From assembly GCA_937873395.1 (NCBI GenBank), contig CALMYH010000168.1, positions 1-45,461 of the forward strand: a stretch of 45,461 bases of DNA, read 5' to 3'. The notes under the pieces are model-generated. The model was not told the DNA's origin and ran no database searches. It worked only from the letters and a program-made list of their open reading frames with translations. Origin of the DNA: an uncultured Burkholderiales bacterium. GTDB taxonomy: Bacteria; Pseudomonadota; Gammaproteobacteria; Burkholderiales; Burkholderiaceae_C. Shown one piece after another: positions 8,519 through 17,006 of this stretch (position 1 is its first letter; each line of letters opens with the position of its first letter). A program made the translations under genes and the position numbers.

Positions 8519-9796
8519 CTAGAACATGAGCTTGAGCGGCCCCAGCACGATGGACGGGAACAGGATGAGCAGGACGAGCATGGAGAAGTAGATGGCCAGG
8601 AAGGGCAGGACCCCCTTGATGACCGGCTCCATGCGAAGCCGACCGACACCAGCCACCACGTTCAGCACCGTGCCGACCGGGGGCGTGAGCAGCCCCAGGC
8701 AACCGGTGAAGATGAAGACAAAGCCGAAATAGACGGGATCGAGCCCGGCCTTGGCGGCCAGCGGTGCCAGCACGGGCGCCAGGATCAGGATGGTGGGCGT
8801 CAGGTCCATCACCATGCCCACGGCCAGCAGGAAAACGCAGACCACGGCCATGAACAGCACCGGGTTGCTCAGCAGCGGACCCATCACGTCGGCGAGCTGA
8901 TTTGGCAGGTCCGCCAGCGTGATCATGTAGGAGGCCGCCATGGCCCCGCCACAGAGGAACATGACCACACCGGTCGTGCGGCTGGCGTCCACCAGCACCC
9001 GGTACAAGCCTTTCGGGGTCAGCTCGCGGTAGATGAACACGGCCACGAACAGGGCGTACACCGCCGCCACCGCAGCGGCCTCGGTCGGCGTGAAGAAGCC
9101 GAAGCGCAGCCCGCCGATGATGATGACCGGCATCATCAGGGCCCACAGGCTGCGCGCCAGCACCCGGCGCCGCTCGGGCCAGCCGACCTTCTCGGCGACC
9201 GGCAGGGTGTTGCTTCCGGCAATGCGTCGCCACACGAGCACCAGTGCCGTGGCCATCATGACGCCGGGCACGATGCCGGCCATGAACAGCTTGCTGATCG
9301 AGGTGTTGGTGGTGACGCCATAGATCACCATGGGCAATGAGGGCGGGATGATGGGAGCGATGATGCCGCCGGCGCCGATCAGGCCGGCGCTGTAGCCGTC
9401 CGGGTAGTTCTGCTTGCGCATCATGGGCAGCAGCAGGGTGGCGAGCGCGGCGGTGTCGGCAATGGCCGAACCGCTCATGGACGCCAGCAGCAGGGCCGCC
9501 GCAATCGCCACATAACCCAGCCCGCCCTGGACATGGCCCACAAAGGCACGTGCCAAGTCAATGATGCGCCGGCTGAGGCCGCCAGCATTCATCAGCTCAC
9601 CGGCCAGCACGAAGAAGGGTACGGCCAGCAGCGGGAAGTTGTCGAAGCCGGCCTGCACGTTCATGGCCAGCAACTGGGCATCGAAGAAGTCCAGCTGCAC
9701 CATCAGGGCCAGCGCGGTCAGCATGAGGGCAAACGCAATCGGCACCCCCAGGGTCATGGCGGCGAACAACACCGCCAGGAACAGAGCGATCGTCAT
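8519..9796 (-). CDS. dctM: TRAP transporter large permease, DctM family
   Basis: 425-residue inner-membrane protein of the TRAP large-subunit family with about 12 hydrophobic segments. It forms the sodium-coupled translocation path that takes substrate from DctP. Typical stretches are ASMSGSAIADTAALATLLLP and the IIPPSLPMVIYGV loop near residues 95-170, and the LLTPPVGTVLNVV loop near the C-terminus. Its ATG overlaps the dctQ stop by 4 bases (ATGA), which indicates translational coupling. The operon order kinase-Q-M-P suggests one substrate for all. Confidence 0.93.
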   Translation of the reverse strand: MTIALFLAVLFAAMTLGVPIAFALMLTALALMVQLDFFDAQLLAMNVQAGFDNFPLLAVPFFVLAGELMNAGGLSRRIIDLARAFVGHVQGGLGYVAIAAALLLASMSGSAIADTAALATLLLPMMRKQNYPDGYSAGLIGAGGIIAPIIPPSLPMVIYGVTTNTSISKLFMAGIVPGVMMATALVLVWRRIAGSNTLPVAEKVGWPERRRVLARSLWALMMPVIIIGGLRFGFFTPTEAAAVAAVYALFVAVFIYRELTPKGLYRVLVDASRTTGVVMFLCGGAMAASYMITLADLPNQLADVMGPLLSNPVLFMAVVCVFLLAVGMVMDLTPTILILAPVLAPLAAKAGLDPVYFGFVFIFTGCLGLLTPPVGTVLNVVAGVGRLRMEPVIKGVLPFLAIYFSMLVLLILFPSIVLGPLKLMF

Positions 9797-10311
9797 GTCC
9801 GCTCCTCCTGCGCCGCGTCGTGCAAGGGTGCTTCTGGTTTGGGCAAAGCTCCCCAACGCAGGGCGGACCAGGCCTGGCACGCCAGCAGCAAGGCCATGGA
9901 AACGCCCATGACAAAAATGCCACCGGCGGTCAGCGCCAGCGGATAACCCATGACCGGGCTTCGGCTGTTCAGCCCCATCAGCACCTGTTCCCAGGCGCCG
10001 GTGATCAGGTGGTACAGAACCAGGGCCGTCAGCCCCCGCGAGATCCACCACAGTGCCACGGCAGGGCGTCCCTGAAGGCGACTGGTGACCATGTCGAAAC
10101 CCAGGTGCTTGCCCTCGTGAAACGCAATGGCCGCCGAAAGGCTGACCAGCCAGACAAAGAGCAGTCGCGCCAGCTCTTCGGAAATCAGGATGCCCGTGCC
10201 CCAGCCATAACGCAGCACCACGTTGACGAAGATGACGACCAGCATCACCGACATGCACAGGGCCATGGCCAGCTCTGCGACACGCTTGAGAATACGTCCC
10301 GACAACTTCAC
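9793..10311 (-). CDS. dctQ: TRAP transporter small permease, DctQ family
   Basis: 172-residue membrane protein with four predicted transmembrane helices and the DctQ signature around NVVLRYGWGTGILISEELARLLFVW (residues about 30-54). It joins DctM to form the membrane complex. The start is GTG at 10311, overlapping the gntK stop as GTGA, so the kinase and transporter are translationally coupled. The tail (about 155-172) is polar and probably cytoplasmic. Confidence 0.9.
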   Translation of the reverse strand: MKLSGRILKRVAELAMALCMSVMLVVIFVNVVLRYGWGTGILISEELARLLFVWLVSLSAAIAFHEGKHLGFDMVTSRLQGRPAVALWWISRGLTALVLYHLITGAWEQVLMGLNSRSPVMGYPLALTAGGIFVMGVSMALLLACQAWSALRWGALPKPEAPLHDAAQEERT

Positions 10312-10853
10312 GGGCTGACCTCCCCGAATTGCGACTGGCCCTGCAGCCAGCGCGTGGTCGCCGCGGTCAGCTCATCAAGAGGGCCGGTGGCATCCAGCCT
10401 GAGCACTCCCGGCTCGGCACTGGGGTCTTCCAGCGCCTTGAACTGGCTGTCGACCAGGCTGACCGGGAACAGGTGGGCCGGGCGCGCAGCCACGCGCACC
10501 CGTGCCTGCTCGGGCGTCAGAGAAAGGAAGACAAAACGCAGGTTGGGGATGACCTCCCTCAGGCGATCACGGTAGCGCTGTCTGAGTGCGGAGCAGGTCA
10601 GCACTGCCCCCGTCTTCGCATGCAAATAGAGTTGCCCGGCGAGCATGTCGAGCCAGACAGCCCGGTCTTGGTCGGTCAGCGGAATCCCGTTTTGCATCTT
10701 GATGCGGTTCGATGTCGAGTGGAAATCGTCCCCTTCGATCAAGGGAAGACCGAGGGCCTGGGCGCAGGCCTGACCAAGGCTGGACTTGCCGCAACCGGCA
10801 ACCCCCATGATCACCACGCAGCCCGGGCTGTTCAAAGGCGAGACACTGAACAT
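10308..10853 (-). CDS. gntK: Gluconokinase, GntK family
   Basis: Phosphorylates D-gluconate to 6-phosphogluconate for the Entner-Doudoroff or pentose phosphate route. 181 residues, the usual size. The P-loop is at 17-24 (GVAGCGKS). GDDFHSTSNRIKMQNGIPLTDQDR (about 41-64) is the hallmark gluconate-kinase stretch, and LTCSALRQRYRDRLR follows. First gene of the gntK-dctQMP operon. The ATG at 10853 directly abuts a candidate operator (10856-10868) and has no clear ribosome-binding site. An internal ATG (Met16, just before the P-loop) is the alternative, but the preceding CVVI strand belongs to the fold, so 10853 is preferred. Confidence 0.93.
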   Translation of the reverse strand: MFSVSPLNSPGCVVIMGVAGCGKSSLGQACAQALGLPLIEGDDFHSTSNRIKMQNGIPLTDQDRAVWLDMLAGQLYLHAKTGAVLTCSALRQRYRDRLREVIPNLRFVFLSLTPEQARVRVAARPAHLFPVSLVDSQFKALEDPSAEPGVLRLDATGPLDELTAATTRWLQGQSQFGEVSP

Positions 10854-10855
10854 AT

Positions 10856-10868
10856 GGTAGCGCTATCC
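10856..10868. promoter_or_regulatory. Operator O1 for the GntR-like repressor
   Basis: GGTAGCGCTATCC is a near-palindrome centred on GC, the form bound by LacI-family dimers. It sits immediately upstream of the gntK start codon. An identical 13-mer lies at 10961-10973. The binding protein is inferred to be the adjacent LacI-family regulator. Confidence 0.75.
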
Positions 10869-10945
10869 AAAACAATCAAAAAAAACGGGTCGAGTGCGGA
10901 TCGATAAACCCTGGGCATCGGCTGAGTATGCCGTCTGTGCCAAAC

Positions 10946-10974
10946 TTGCCTCAGTCAACCGGTAGCGCTATCCT
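10946..10974 (+). promoter_or_regulatory. Candidate promoter of the LacI-family regulator gene
   Basis: TTGCCT (10946-10951) and TATCCT (10969-10974) are spaced by 17 bases. The -10 hexamer lies inside operator O2, so the regulator would repress its own gene. Transcription would start near 10981, 30 bases before the TTG start codon. Confidence 0.5.
10961..10973. promoter_or_regulatory. Operator O2 for the GntR-like repressor
   Basis: Identical to O1 (GGTAGCGCTATCC) and exactly 105 bases from it, close to ten turns of B-DNA. That phasing would allow one repressor tetramer or a pair of dimers to bridge both sites and silence both divergent transcripts. Confidence 0.75.
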
Positions 10975-11010
10975 ACGCCACCTCGAAACGGAAATCGTCA
11001 GGATTAACCC

Positions 11011-12036
11011 TTGTCCATTCCAGAACGACGACGACGCCCCAGCGGGCGCATCACCTTGCAGGATGTCGCCCGCCAGGCCGGGGTCAGCCCGATCACGGCG
11101 TCCCGGGCGCTGCGCGGCGAACGTGGCGTGGCACCGGAACTGGCCGAGCGGGTCAAACAGGCCTCCGCTGACCTGGGCTATGTGCCCGATCCTGCTGCCC
11201 GCGCGCTGGCGTCGCAGCGCGGCACCCAGGTGCCGGTGCTCATCCCCTCGCTGACCAACGCACTCTTTGTGGATCTGGTGGAGGCGGCCCATTCTGCCCT
11301 GGAACCCCACGGCTACCAGTTGCTGATCGGCGTCACCCATTACGACCCGCTGGAAGAAGAGCAACTGATCAAGGGCTTTCTGGCCCACCGGCCTGCCGGT
11401 CTGCTGGTGACCGGATTCGACCGGACGGAGGTCGCGCGGCGGCTGATCGAAACCAACCGGGTGCCCGTGGTGTACCTGATGGAGCTCAGCAGCGTGCCCG
11501 GCACTTACAGCGTGGGTTTCTCGCAGCGCGATGCCGGACAGGCCATCACGGCGCACCTGCTGTCCCGGGGCCGGCGCCGAATCGCCTTTGTGGCGGCCCA
11601 GCTGGATCCCCGAACCCTGCAGCGCGCCGAAGGCTATCGCCGTTGCCTGCGCCAGGCGGGCCTGTACGACCCCAAGCTGGAAGTGCTCAGTGCCCAGCCT
11701 TCATCGATGCGACTGGGGGGAGAGCTGCTGAAGGAACTGCTGGGACGTCACCCGGACGTGGATGCGGTCTTCTTCTGCAACGACGACCTGGCCCAGGGGG
11801 GCCTGCTGGAAGCCCTGCGCCTGGGCGTGGACGTGCCGGGACGGGTCGCGGTGGTCGGCTTCAACGATCTGGCGGGCAGCGACCAGATGCTGCCGCCCTT
11901 GACGACGGTGCGAACGCCCCGGCGAGAAATCGGCGCCGAGGCAGCCCAGATGCTGCTGGGTGTGATGCGCGGCGAGGCCATTGCCGACCCCTGCCGCGAT
12001 CTTGGCTTCGAGCTGGTGCTGCGCGGCAGCACCTGA
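11011..12036 (+). CDS. LacI-family regulator, GntR (gluconate repressor)-like
   Basis: 341 residues. The helix-turn-helix covers about 14-34 (ITLQDVARQAGVSPITASRAL) and is followed by a periplasmic-binding-protein-like effector domain. Stretches such as VLIPSLTNALF, VPVVYLMELSS, ARGHRR-like SRGRRRIAF and FCNDDLAQGGLLEALRLGV closely resemble E. coli GntR. It probably binds gluconate or 6-phosphogluconate and represses the divergent gntK-dctQMP operon and itself. The start codon is TTG at 11011, chosen because CAGGA sits 7 bases upstream and the helix-turn-helix begins shortly after. Convergent with the nitronate monooxygenase gene. Confidence 0.9.
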   Translation: MSIPERRRRPSGRITLQDVARQAGVSPITASRALRGERGVAPELAERVKQASADLGYVPDPAARALASQRGTQVPVLIPSLTNALFVDLVEAAHSALEPHGYQLLIGVTHYDPLEEEQLIKGFLAHRPAGLLVTGFDRTEVARRLIETNRVPVVYLMELSSVPGTYSVGFSQRDAGQAITAHLLSRGRRRIAFVAAQLDPRTLQRAEGYRRCLRQAGLYDPKLEVLSAQPSSMRLGGELLKELLGRHPDVDAVFFCNDDLAQGGLLEALRLGVDVPGRVAVVGFNDLAGSDQMLPPLTTVRTPRREIGAEAAQMLLGVMRGEAIADPCRDLGFELVLRGST

Positions 12037-12056
12037 GGAGCCCGAAGGCCGGCCGC

Positions 12057-13037
12057 TCAGCCGCCGCAGATGCGGGCTTTGGCCTCGGCGTATTCGCGCT
12101 TGAAGCGTGCCACCAGTTCGGCCGCCGGCACCACCTCACGGATGGCGCCGATGCCCTGGCCACAGCCCCAGATGTCCTTCCAGGCCTTGGCGGCATTGGC
12201 GCCTTCGCCGGTGGAGAAGTTCATCTTGCTCGGGTCGCTGACCGGCAGGTTTTCCGGGTCCATGCCGGCGTTGCGGATGCTGCCCTTGAGGTAGTTGCCG
12301 TGCACGCCGGTGTAGAAGTTGCTGTAGACGATGTCGTCCGAATTGGACTCGGTGATCATCTGCTTGTAACCGTCTACCGCGCGCGCCTCGTCGGTGGCGA
12401 TGAAGGCCGAGCCGATGTAGGCGAAGTCCGCGCCCATGGCCTGGGCGGCCAGGATGGCACCGCCCGAGGAGATGGAACCCGACAGCGCCACCGGGCCGTC
12501 GAACCACTCGCGGATTTCCTGGATCATGGCAAACGGGCTCTTGACGCTGGCATGACCGCCCGCACCGGCAGCCACCGGGATCAGGCCGTCGGCGCCCTTC
12601 TCGATCGCCTTGTGCGCGAAGACGTTGTTGATCACGTCGTGCATCACCACGCCGCCCCAGCCGTGCACCGCCTGGTTCACGTCTTCACGCGCACCGAGGC
12701 TGGTGATGATGATCGGCACCTTGTACTTGGCGCACAGCTGCAGGTCGTGCTCCAGCCGGTCGTTGCTCTTGTGCACGATCTGGTTGATGGCAAAGGGCGC
12801 AGCCTTGTTGTCCGGGTGGGCCTTGTCATGCGCCGCCAGCGCCTCGGTGATCTCGGCCAGCCATTCGTCCAGCTGCGAGGCCGGGCGGGCGTTGAGCGCC
12901 GGCATCGACCCGACCACCCCCGCCTTGCACTGGGCAATGACCAGCTTGGGGTTGCTGATGATGAACAGGGGCGAGCCGATCACCGGGAACGGCAGGTTCT
13001 GCAGCACCGGAGGCAGGGTGCGTTGGCGTGGGGTCAT
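12057..13037 (-). CDS. Nitronate monooxygenase (2-nitropropane dioxygenase family)
   Basis: FMN-dependent TIM-barrel enzyme of 326 residues that oxidises nitronates such as propionate-3-nitronate. Visible family stretches: PVIGSPLFIISNPKLVIAQC at the N-terminus, IPVAAGAGGHASVKSPFAMI (phosphate and nitronate site, with the active-site His in GGHAS) and ALSGSISSGGAILAAQAMGADFAYIGSAFIAT (FMN phosphate loop). Last gene after the acyl-CoA dehydrogenase, 33 bases away, so probably in the etf operon or read through from it. A GGAG ribosome-binding site precedes the ATG. Substrate is unknown; members often detoxify natural nitro compounds. Confidence 0.88.
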   Translation of the reverse strand: MTPRQRTLPPVLQNLPFPVIGSPLFIISNPKLVIAQCKAGVVGSMPALNARPASQLDEWLAEITEALAAHDKAHPDNKAAPFAINQIVHKSNDRLEHDLQLCAKYKVPIIITSLGAREDVNQAVHGWGGVVMHDVINNVFAHKAIEKGADGLIPVAAGAGGHASVKSPFAMIQEIREWFDGPVALSGSISSGGAILAAQAMGADFAYIGSAFIATDEARAVDGYKQMITESNSDDIVYSNFYTGVHGNYLKGSIRNAGMDPENLPVSDPSKMNFSTGEGANAAKAWKDIWGCGQGIGAIREVVPAAELVARFKREYAEAKARICGG

Positions 13038-13070
13038 GGGGTCTCCAGGGTCGGTCTTGTGGTGTGAAGC

Positions 13071-14861
13071 TCAGAACGCTTCAGCGGGCAGCGCGGTCAC
13101 GGCCTCGGCACCCTCCACGATCGCATCGCGCACGCCCGGTGCGCGGCTGAGGAGGTGGTCGGCGTAGAAGCGCGCGGTCGTGATCTTGGCCTGCATGAAG
13201 GGCAGATCCTGTCCCTTGGCGGACAGCACCTCGGCCACCAGCAGGGCGCGCGCCATCTGCCAGCCGGCCATCAGGTTGCCGGCCAGCATCAGGTAGGGCA
13301 CGCTGCCGGCGAAGGCGGCGTTCGGGTTGCTCTTGGTGTTGGCGGCGATGAAGTCCACCACGTCGACAAAGGCCTGGCGAGCGGCGCCCAGGCGCTTGGC
13401 CACGGCCAGCGCGTTGACACTGCCCCGTGCCTGGAGTTCGGCCTCGGTCTTCTCGATCTGGGCCGCAATGGCCTTGGCACTCTGACCACCGTCCCGGGCA
13501 GTCTTGCGGCCCACCAGGTCGTTGGCCTGGATGGCGGTCGTGCCTTCGTAGATGGTCAGGATCTTGGCGTCGCGGTAGTACTGGGCCGCGCCGGTCTCTT
13601 CGATGAAGCCCATGCCGCCGTGCACCTGCACGCCCAGCGAGGTGACTTCGAGACTCATCTCGGTGCTGTAGCCCTTGACCAGCGGCACCAGGAATTCGTA
13701 GAACAGAGCGTTCTGTTTGCGAATCTCAGAATCCGGGTGGTGGTGGGCGGCGTCATACGCGGCGGCGGCCACGCTGGCCATGGCGCGGCAGCCTTCGGTG
13801 GCCGCGCGCATGGTCATGAGCATGCGTTTGACGTCGGCGTGGTGGATGATGGGCGCAGCCGTGGTGAAACTGCCGTCCACCGGGCGGCTCTGCACGCGGT
13901 CCTTGGCATAGGTCACCGCCTTCTGGTAGGCGCGCTCGGAGATCGCAATGCCCTGCACACCCACGGCATAGCGGGCCGCGTTCATCATGATGAACATGTA
14001 CTCCAGGCCGCGGTTTTCCTCGCCCACCAGGTAGCCCACCGCGCCGCCGTGGTCACCATACTGCAGCACGGCGGTCGGGCTGGCCTTGATGCCCATCTTG
14101 TGCTCGATGCTCACGCAGTGCACGTCGTTGCGCGCGCCTGGCGAGCCGTCGGCATTGACCATGAACTTGGGCACCACGAACAGGCTGATGCCCTTGACGC
14201 CCTCGGGCGCACCGGTCACACGGGCCAGCACCAGGTGGACGATGTTCTCGGCCATGTCGTGCTCACCGTAGGTGATGAAGATCTTGGTGCCGAACACCTT
14301 GTAGGTGCCGTCGGGCTGAGGCTCGGCACGGCTGCGCACGGCGGCCAGGTCGGAGCCCGCCTGCGGCTCGGTCAGGTTCATGGTGCCGGTCCACTCGCCG
14401 CTGATGAGCTTTTCCAGGTAGGTGGCCTTGAGCTCGTCGCTGGCTGCGGTCAGCAGCGCTTCGATGGCGCCGTCGGTCAGCAGTGGGCACAGCGCAAAAC
14501 TCATGTTGGCGCTGTTGAGCATTTCGCCGCAGGCCGCACCGATGGTCTTGGGCAGGCCCTGGCCGCCGAAGTCGGCCGGGTGCTGCAGCCCCTGCCAGCC
14601 GCCCTCGGCGTATTGCTTGTAGGCGGCCTTGAAGCCGGGCGTGGTGGTGACCTTGCCATCGTGGAACGAGGACGGGTACTTGTCCCCCTCCCAGTTCAGC
14701 GGAGCGATCACGCCTTCATTGAGTTTGGCGCACTCCTCCAGCACCGCCTGGGCGGTTTCAAGACCCGCGTCTTCGAAGCCGGGCAGCTGCGCCACCTGGT
14801 CGATGCGCGCGATGTGCTCGATGTTGAACAGCATGTCCTTCAGGGGGGCGGTGTAGCTCAT
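13071..14861 (-). CDS. Acyl-CoA dehydrogenase, long form with C-terminal extension
   Basis: FAD-dependent dehydrogenase that introduces the alpha-beta double bond into acyl-CoA and passes electrons to ETF. 596 residues, about 200 more than short-chain members, matching the subfamily with an extra C-terminal helical domain. Central motifs: MNLTEPQAGSDLAAVRSRA (FAD/substrate), KIFITYGEHDMAENIVHLVLAR, and IYEGTTAIQANDLVGRK with E439 as the likely catalytic base. It lies 81 bases after etfA on the same strand, with a hairpin between them, so it may be expressed at a lower level than etfBA. GGAG precedes the ATG. Chain-length preference cannot be told from sequence. Confidence 0.92.
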   Translation of the reverse strand: MSYTAPLKDMLFNIEHIARIDQVAQLPGFEDAGLETAQAVLEECAKLNEGVIAPLNWEGDKYPSSFHDGKVTTTPGFKAAYKQYAEGGWQGLQHPADFGGQGLPKTIGAACGEMLNSANMSFALCPLLTDGAIEALLTAASDELKATYLEKLISGEWTGTMNLTEPQAGSDLAAVRSRAEPQPDGTYKVFGTKIFITYGEHDMAENIVHLVLARVTGAPEGVKGISLFVVPKFMVNADGSPGARNDVHCVSIEHKMGIKASPTAVLQYGDHGGAVGYLVGEENRGLEYMFIMMNAARYAVGVQGIAISERAYQKAVTYAKDRVQSRPVDGSFTTAAPIIHHADVKRMLMTMRAATEGCRAMASVAAAAYDAAHHHPDSEIRKQNALFYEFLVPLVKGYSTEMSLEVTSLGVQVHGGMGFIEETGAAQYYRDAKILTIYEGTTAIQANDLVGRKTARDGGQSAKAIAAQIEKTEAELQARGSVNALAVAKRLGAARQAFVDVVDFIAANTKSNPNAAFAGSVPYLMLAGNLMAGWQMARALLVAEVLSAKGQDLPFMQAKITTARFYADHLLSRAPGVRDAIVEGAEAVTALPAEAF

Positions 14862-14903
14862 GCGTGAGTCTCCGGAAGCGTCTTGGTGAGGTACAGATAC
14901 AAG

Positions 14904-14927
14904 AAGGGCATCGCGAACGATGCCCTT
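14904..14927 (-). terminator. Hairpin between etfA and the acyl-CoA dehydrogenase
   Basis: A perfect 10-bp stem, 14904-14913 with 14918-14927, closes a 4-base loop (TTCG on the minus strand). It is followed on the minus strand by CTTGTATCTGT, only moderately T-rich. It lies just after the etfA stop. It may be a partial terminator or an RNA-stabilising end that sets the etf:dehydrogenase ratio. Confidence 0.6.
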
Positions 14928-14942
14928 GTGGTCAGAATCGGC

Positions 14943-15872
14943 TTAAAGCTTGGAAACCAGCTCGGGCACGGCCGCGAACAGGTCGGCCTCCAGCCCGTAG
15001 TCGGCCACGGAGAAGATCGGGGCCTCGGGGTCCTTGTTGATCGCCACGATCACCTTCGAATCCTTCATGCCCGCCAGGTGCTGGATGGCCCCCGAGATGC
15101 CGGCGGCGATGTACAGCTGCGGGGCCACGATCTTGCCGGTCTGGCCGACCTGCAGGTCGTTCGGGGCGTAGCCGGCATCCACCGCGGCGCGGCTGGCGCC
15201 GATGGCGGCACCCAGCTTGTCCGCCAGCGGGGTCATGACTTCGTTGAATTTCTCGCTGCTGCCCAGCGCGCGGCCACCACTGACGATGACCTTGGCCGCC
15301 GTCAGCTCGGGGCGGTCGCTCTTGGCGATTTCGCTGCCGACGTAGCTGCTCTTGCCGTTGCCGCTGGCCGCAGCCACGGTCTCGACCACGGCACCGCCAC
15401 CCTGCCCGGCCGCATCGAAGCCAGTGGTGCGCACGGTCAGCACCTTGATGACGTCAGCGCTCTGCACAGTGGCCATGGCGTTGCCGGCGTAGATGGGGCG
15501 CTCGAAGGTGTCGGCGCTGATCACCTGGGTGACGTCGCTGATCTGTGCCACGTCCAGTTTCGCGGCCACGCGCGGGGCCACGTTCTTGCCTCCGGCGGTG
15601 GCCGGGAACAGGATGTGGCTGTAGTTGCCGGCGATGGCCAGCACCTGGGCGGCCACATTCTCGGCCAAGCCGTGGGCAAGGCCCTCGCCGTCGGCGTGGA
15701 TCACCTTGGACACACCGGCGATCTGGGCGGCAGCGGCCGCGGCGGCGCCGGCGTGGTGACCGGCCACCAGGACGTGCACATCACCACCACACTGGGCGGC
15801 GGCGGTCACGGTGTTGAGGGTGGCGCCCTTGACGGAGGCGTTGTCGTGTTCGGCAATGACGAGTGCGGTCAT
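14943..15872 (-). CDS. etfA: Electron transfer flavoprotein, alpha subunit
   Basis: 309 residues, the normal length. With EtfB it forms the soluble FAD/AMP heterodimer that shuttles electrons from acyl-CoA and other dehydrogenases to ETF:ubiquinone oxidoreductase. The C-terminal FAD-binding signature is intact: [20 protein letters not shown] followed by [20 protein letters not shown]. The N-terminal Rossmann-like domain starts [20 protein letters not shown]. It follows etfB by 37 bases on the same strand. Confidence 0.97.
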   Translation of the reverse strand: MTALVIAEHDNASVKGATLNTVTAAAQCGGDVHVLVAGHHAGAAAAAAAQIAGVSKVIHADGEGLAHGLAENVAAQVLAIAGNYSHILFPATAGGKNVAPRVAAKLDVAQISDVTQVISADTFERPIYAGNAMATVQSADVIKVLTVRTTGFDAAGQGGGAVVETVAAASGNGKSSYVGSEIAKSDRPELTAAKVIVSGGRALGSSEKFNEVMTPLADKLGAAIGASRAAVDAGYAPNDLQVGQTGKIVAPQLYIAAGISGAIQHLAGMKDSKVIVAINKDPEAPIFSVADYGLEADLFAAVPELVSKL

Positions 15873-15909
15873 GACGTGAATTCCTTGATCGGTGTTCGGG
15901 GCGCGGTGA

Positions 15910-16659
15910 TCAGATCACCTTGGCTTCGTTCTTGAGCTTCTCGACCAGCGCCGCGACATCGGGCACCTTGATGCCGGCGCCGCGCTTGGGCGGTTCGCTG
16001 ACCTTCAGGGTCTTCAGGCGGGGCGTCACATCGACACCCAGGTCCTCGGGCTTGACGGTCTCCAGCGGCTTTTTCTTGGCCTTCATGATGTTGGGCAGCG
16101 TCACATAGCGTGGCTCGTTCAGGCGCAGGTCGGTGGTGACCACGGCCGGCAGGCTCACTTCCAGTGTCTCCAGGCCGCCGTCCACCTCGCGGGTCACCTT
16201 GGCCTTGTCGCCGCTCACTTCCACCTTGCTGGCGAAGGTGGCCTGCGGCAGGTCGGCCAGGGCCGCGAGCATCTGGCCGGTCTGGTTGGCGTCGTCGTCG
16301 ATGGCCTGCTTGCCCAGGATCACCAGGCCGGGCTGCTCCTTGTCAACCAGCGCCTTGAGCAGCTTGGCCACGGCCAGGGGCTGCAGCTCGGCGTCGGTCT
16401 CGACCAGGATGGCGCGGTCGGCACCGATGGCCATGGCCGTGCGCAGGGTCTCCTGGCACTGGGCCACGCCGCAGGAGACGGCAATGACTTCGGTGGCCAC
16501 GCCTTTTTCCTTCAGGCGCACGGCCTCTTCGACGGCGATCTCGTCGAACGGGTTCATGCTCATCTTGACGTTGGCGATGTCCACGCCCGTGCCGTCGCTC
16601 TTGACGCGCACCTTGACGTTGTAGTCCACCACACGTTTGACGGGGACGATGACCTTCAT
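15910..16659 (-). CDS. etfB: Electron transfer flavoprotein, beta subunit
   Basis: 249 residues from the ATG at 16659, with AGGAG 9 bases upstream. The start [20 protein letters not shown] and the internal [21 protein letters not shown] and [13 protein letters not shown] stretches are typical; the AMP-binding and partner-contact regions are all present. First gene of the operon etfB-etfA-acyl-CoA dehydrogenase-nitronate monooxygenase. The leader from the predicted start site is about 145 bases and carries a perfect 16-bp palindrome. Confidence 0.97.
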   Translation of the reverse strand: MKVIVPVKRVVDYNVKVRVKSDGTGVDIANVKMSMNPFDEIAVEEAVRLKEKGVATEVIAVSCGVAQCQETLRTAMAIGADRAILVETDAELQPLAVAKLLKALVDKEQPGLVILGKQAIDDDANQTGQMLAALADLPQATFASKVEVSGDKAKVTREVDGGLETLEVSLPAVVTTDLRLNEPRYVTLPNIMKAKKKPLETVKPEDLGVDVTPRLKTLKVSEPPKRGAGIKVPDVAALVEKLKNEAKVI

Positions 16660-16696
16660 GCTGACTGGCTCCTGATGGTTGTGAAACGGTGTGCAA

Positions 16697-16712
16697 TTGA
16701 CGTGCACGTCAA
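16697..16712. promoter_or_regulatory. Perfect 16-bp palindrome in the etfB leader
   Basis: TTGACGTGCACGTCAA is fully self-complementary. It lies about 95 bases downstream of the predicted etfB transcription start and 38 bases before the start codon. The TTGACG/CGTCAA arms resemble sites of LiuR-type MerR-family regulators of branched-chain amino acid and acyl-CoA catabolism; the regulator assignment is inference. A downstream position would suit roadblock repression. Confidence 0.55.
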
Positions 16713-16714
16713 CT

Positions 16715-16731
16715 CGGGCATTGTATGCCCG
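16715..16731. repeat. Short hairpin in the etfB leader
   Basis: CGGGCA (16715-16720) pairs with TGCCCG (16726-16731) across TTGTA. It is adjacent to the 16-bp palindrome. Could be an RNA element or incidental. Confidence 0.3.
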
Positions 16732-16811
16732 GGCGCGACAGGCAGGTCTGAAACTTGGGTGGTGTGGCCGGAAATGGATCGCAAGAAAACGAACGATCGT
16801 GCTTTTTTCAG

Positions 16812-16840
16812 ATTATAGGCGCATTGCGAAGACCCGCCAA
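16812..16840 (-). promoter_or_regulatory. Strong sigma-70 promoter of the etfBA operon
   Basis: On the minus strand TTGGCG (16840-16835) and a perfect TATAAT (16817-16812) are separated by 17 bases. Predicted start near 16805. The strength fits a central electron carrier. Confidence 0.75.
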
Positions 16841-16875
16841 ACCGGGCCGGCCAATGTCCTCATGGCGACAATTAA

Positions 16876-16891
16876 CCAACCGATCGGTCGG
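16876..16891. promoter_or_regulatory. TetR-type palindrome between etfB and the second TRAP operon
   Basis: CCAACCGATCGGTCGG is a 14-of-16 palindrome with a perfect ACCGATCGGT core. It is 36 bases upstream of the etf -35 hexamer and 115 bases before dctP. It has the look of operators of TetR-family fatty-acid regulators described in betaproteobacteria (FadP-like). The rest of 16660-17006 holds nothing else I can name; no convincing promoter for dctP was found. Confidence 0.5.
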
Positions 16892-17006
16892 CGAATTCGG
16901 GTAAGTCTGGAGACGGCAAACCGGGGGAATCACCTGTAGTGGGGATAAGGGTTTTGATTATTAAATGTAACGACCCTTTGATCCACCCACCCCGGAGACC
17001 CCGACC

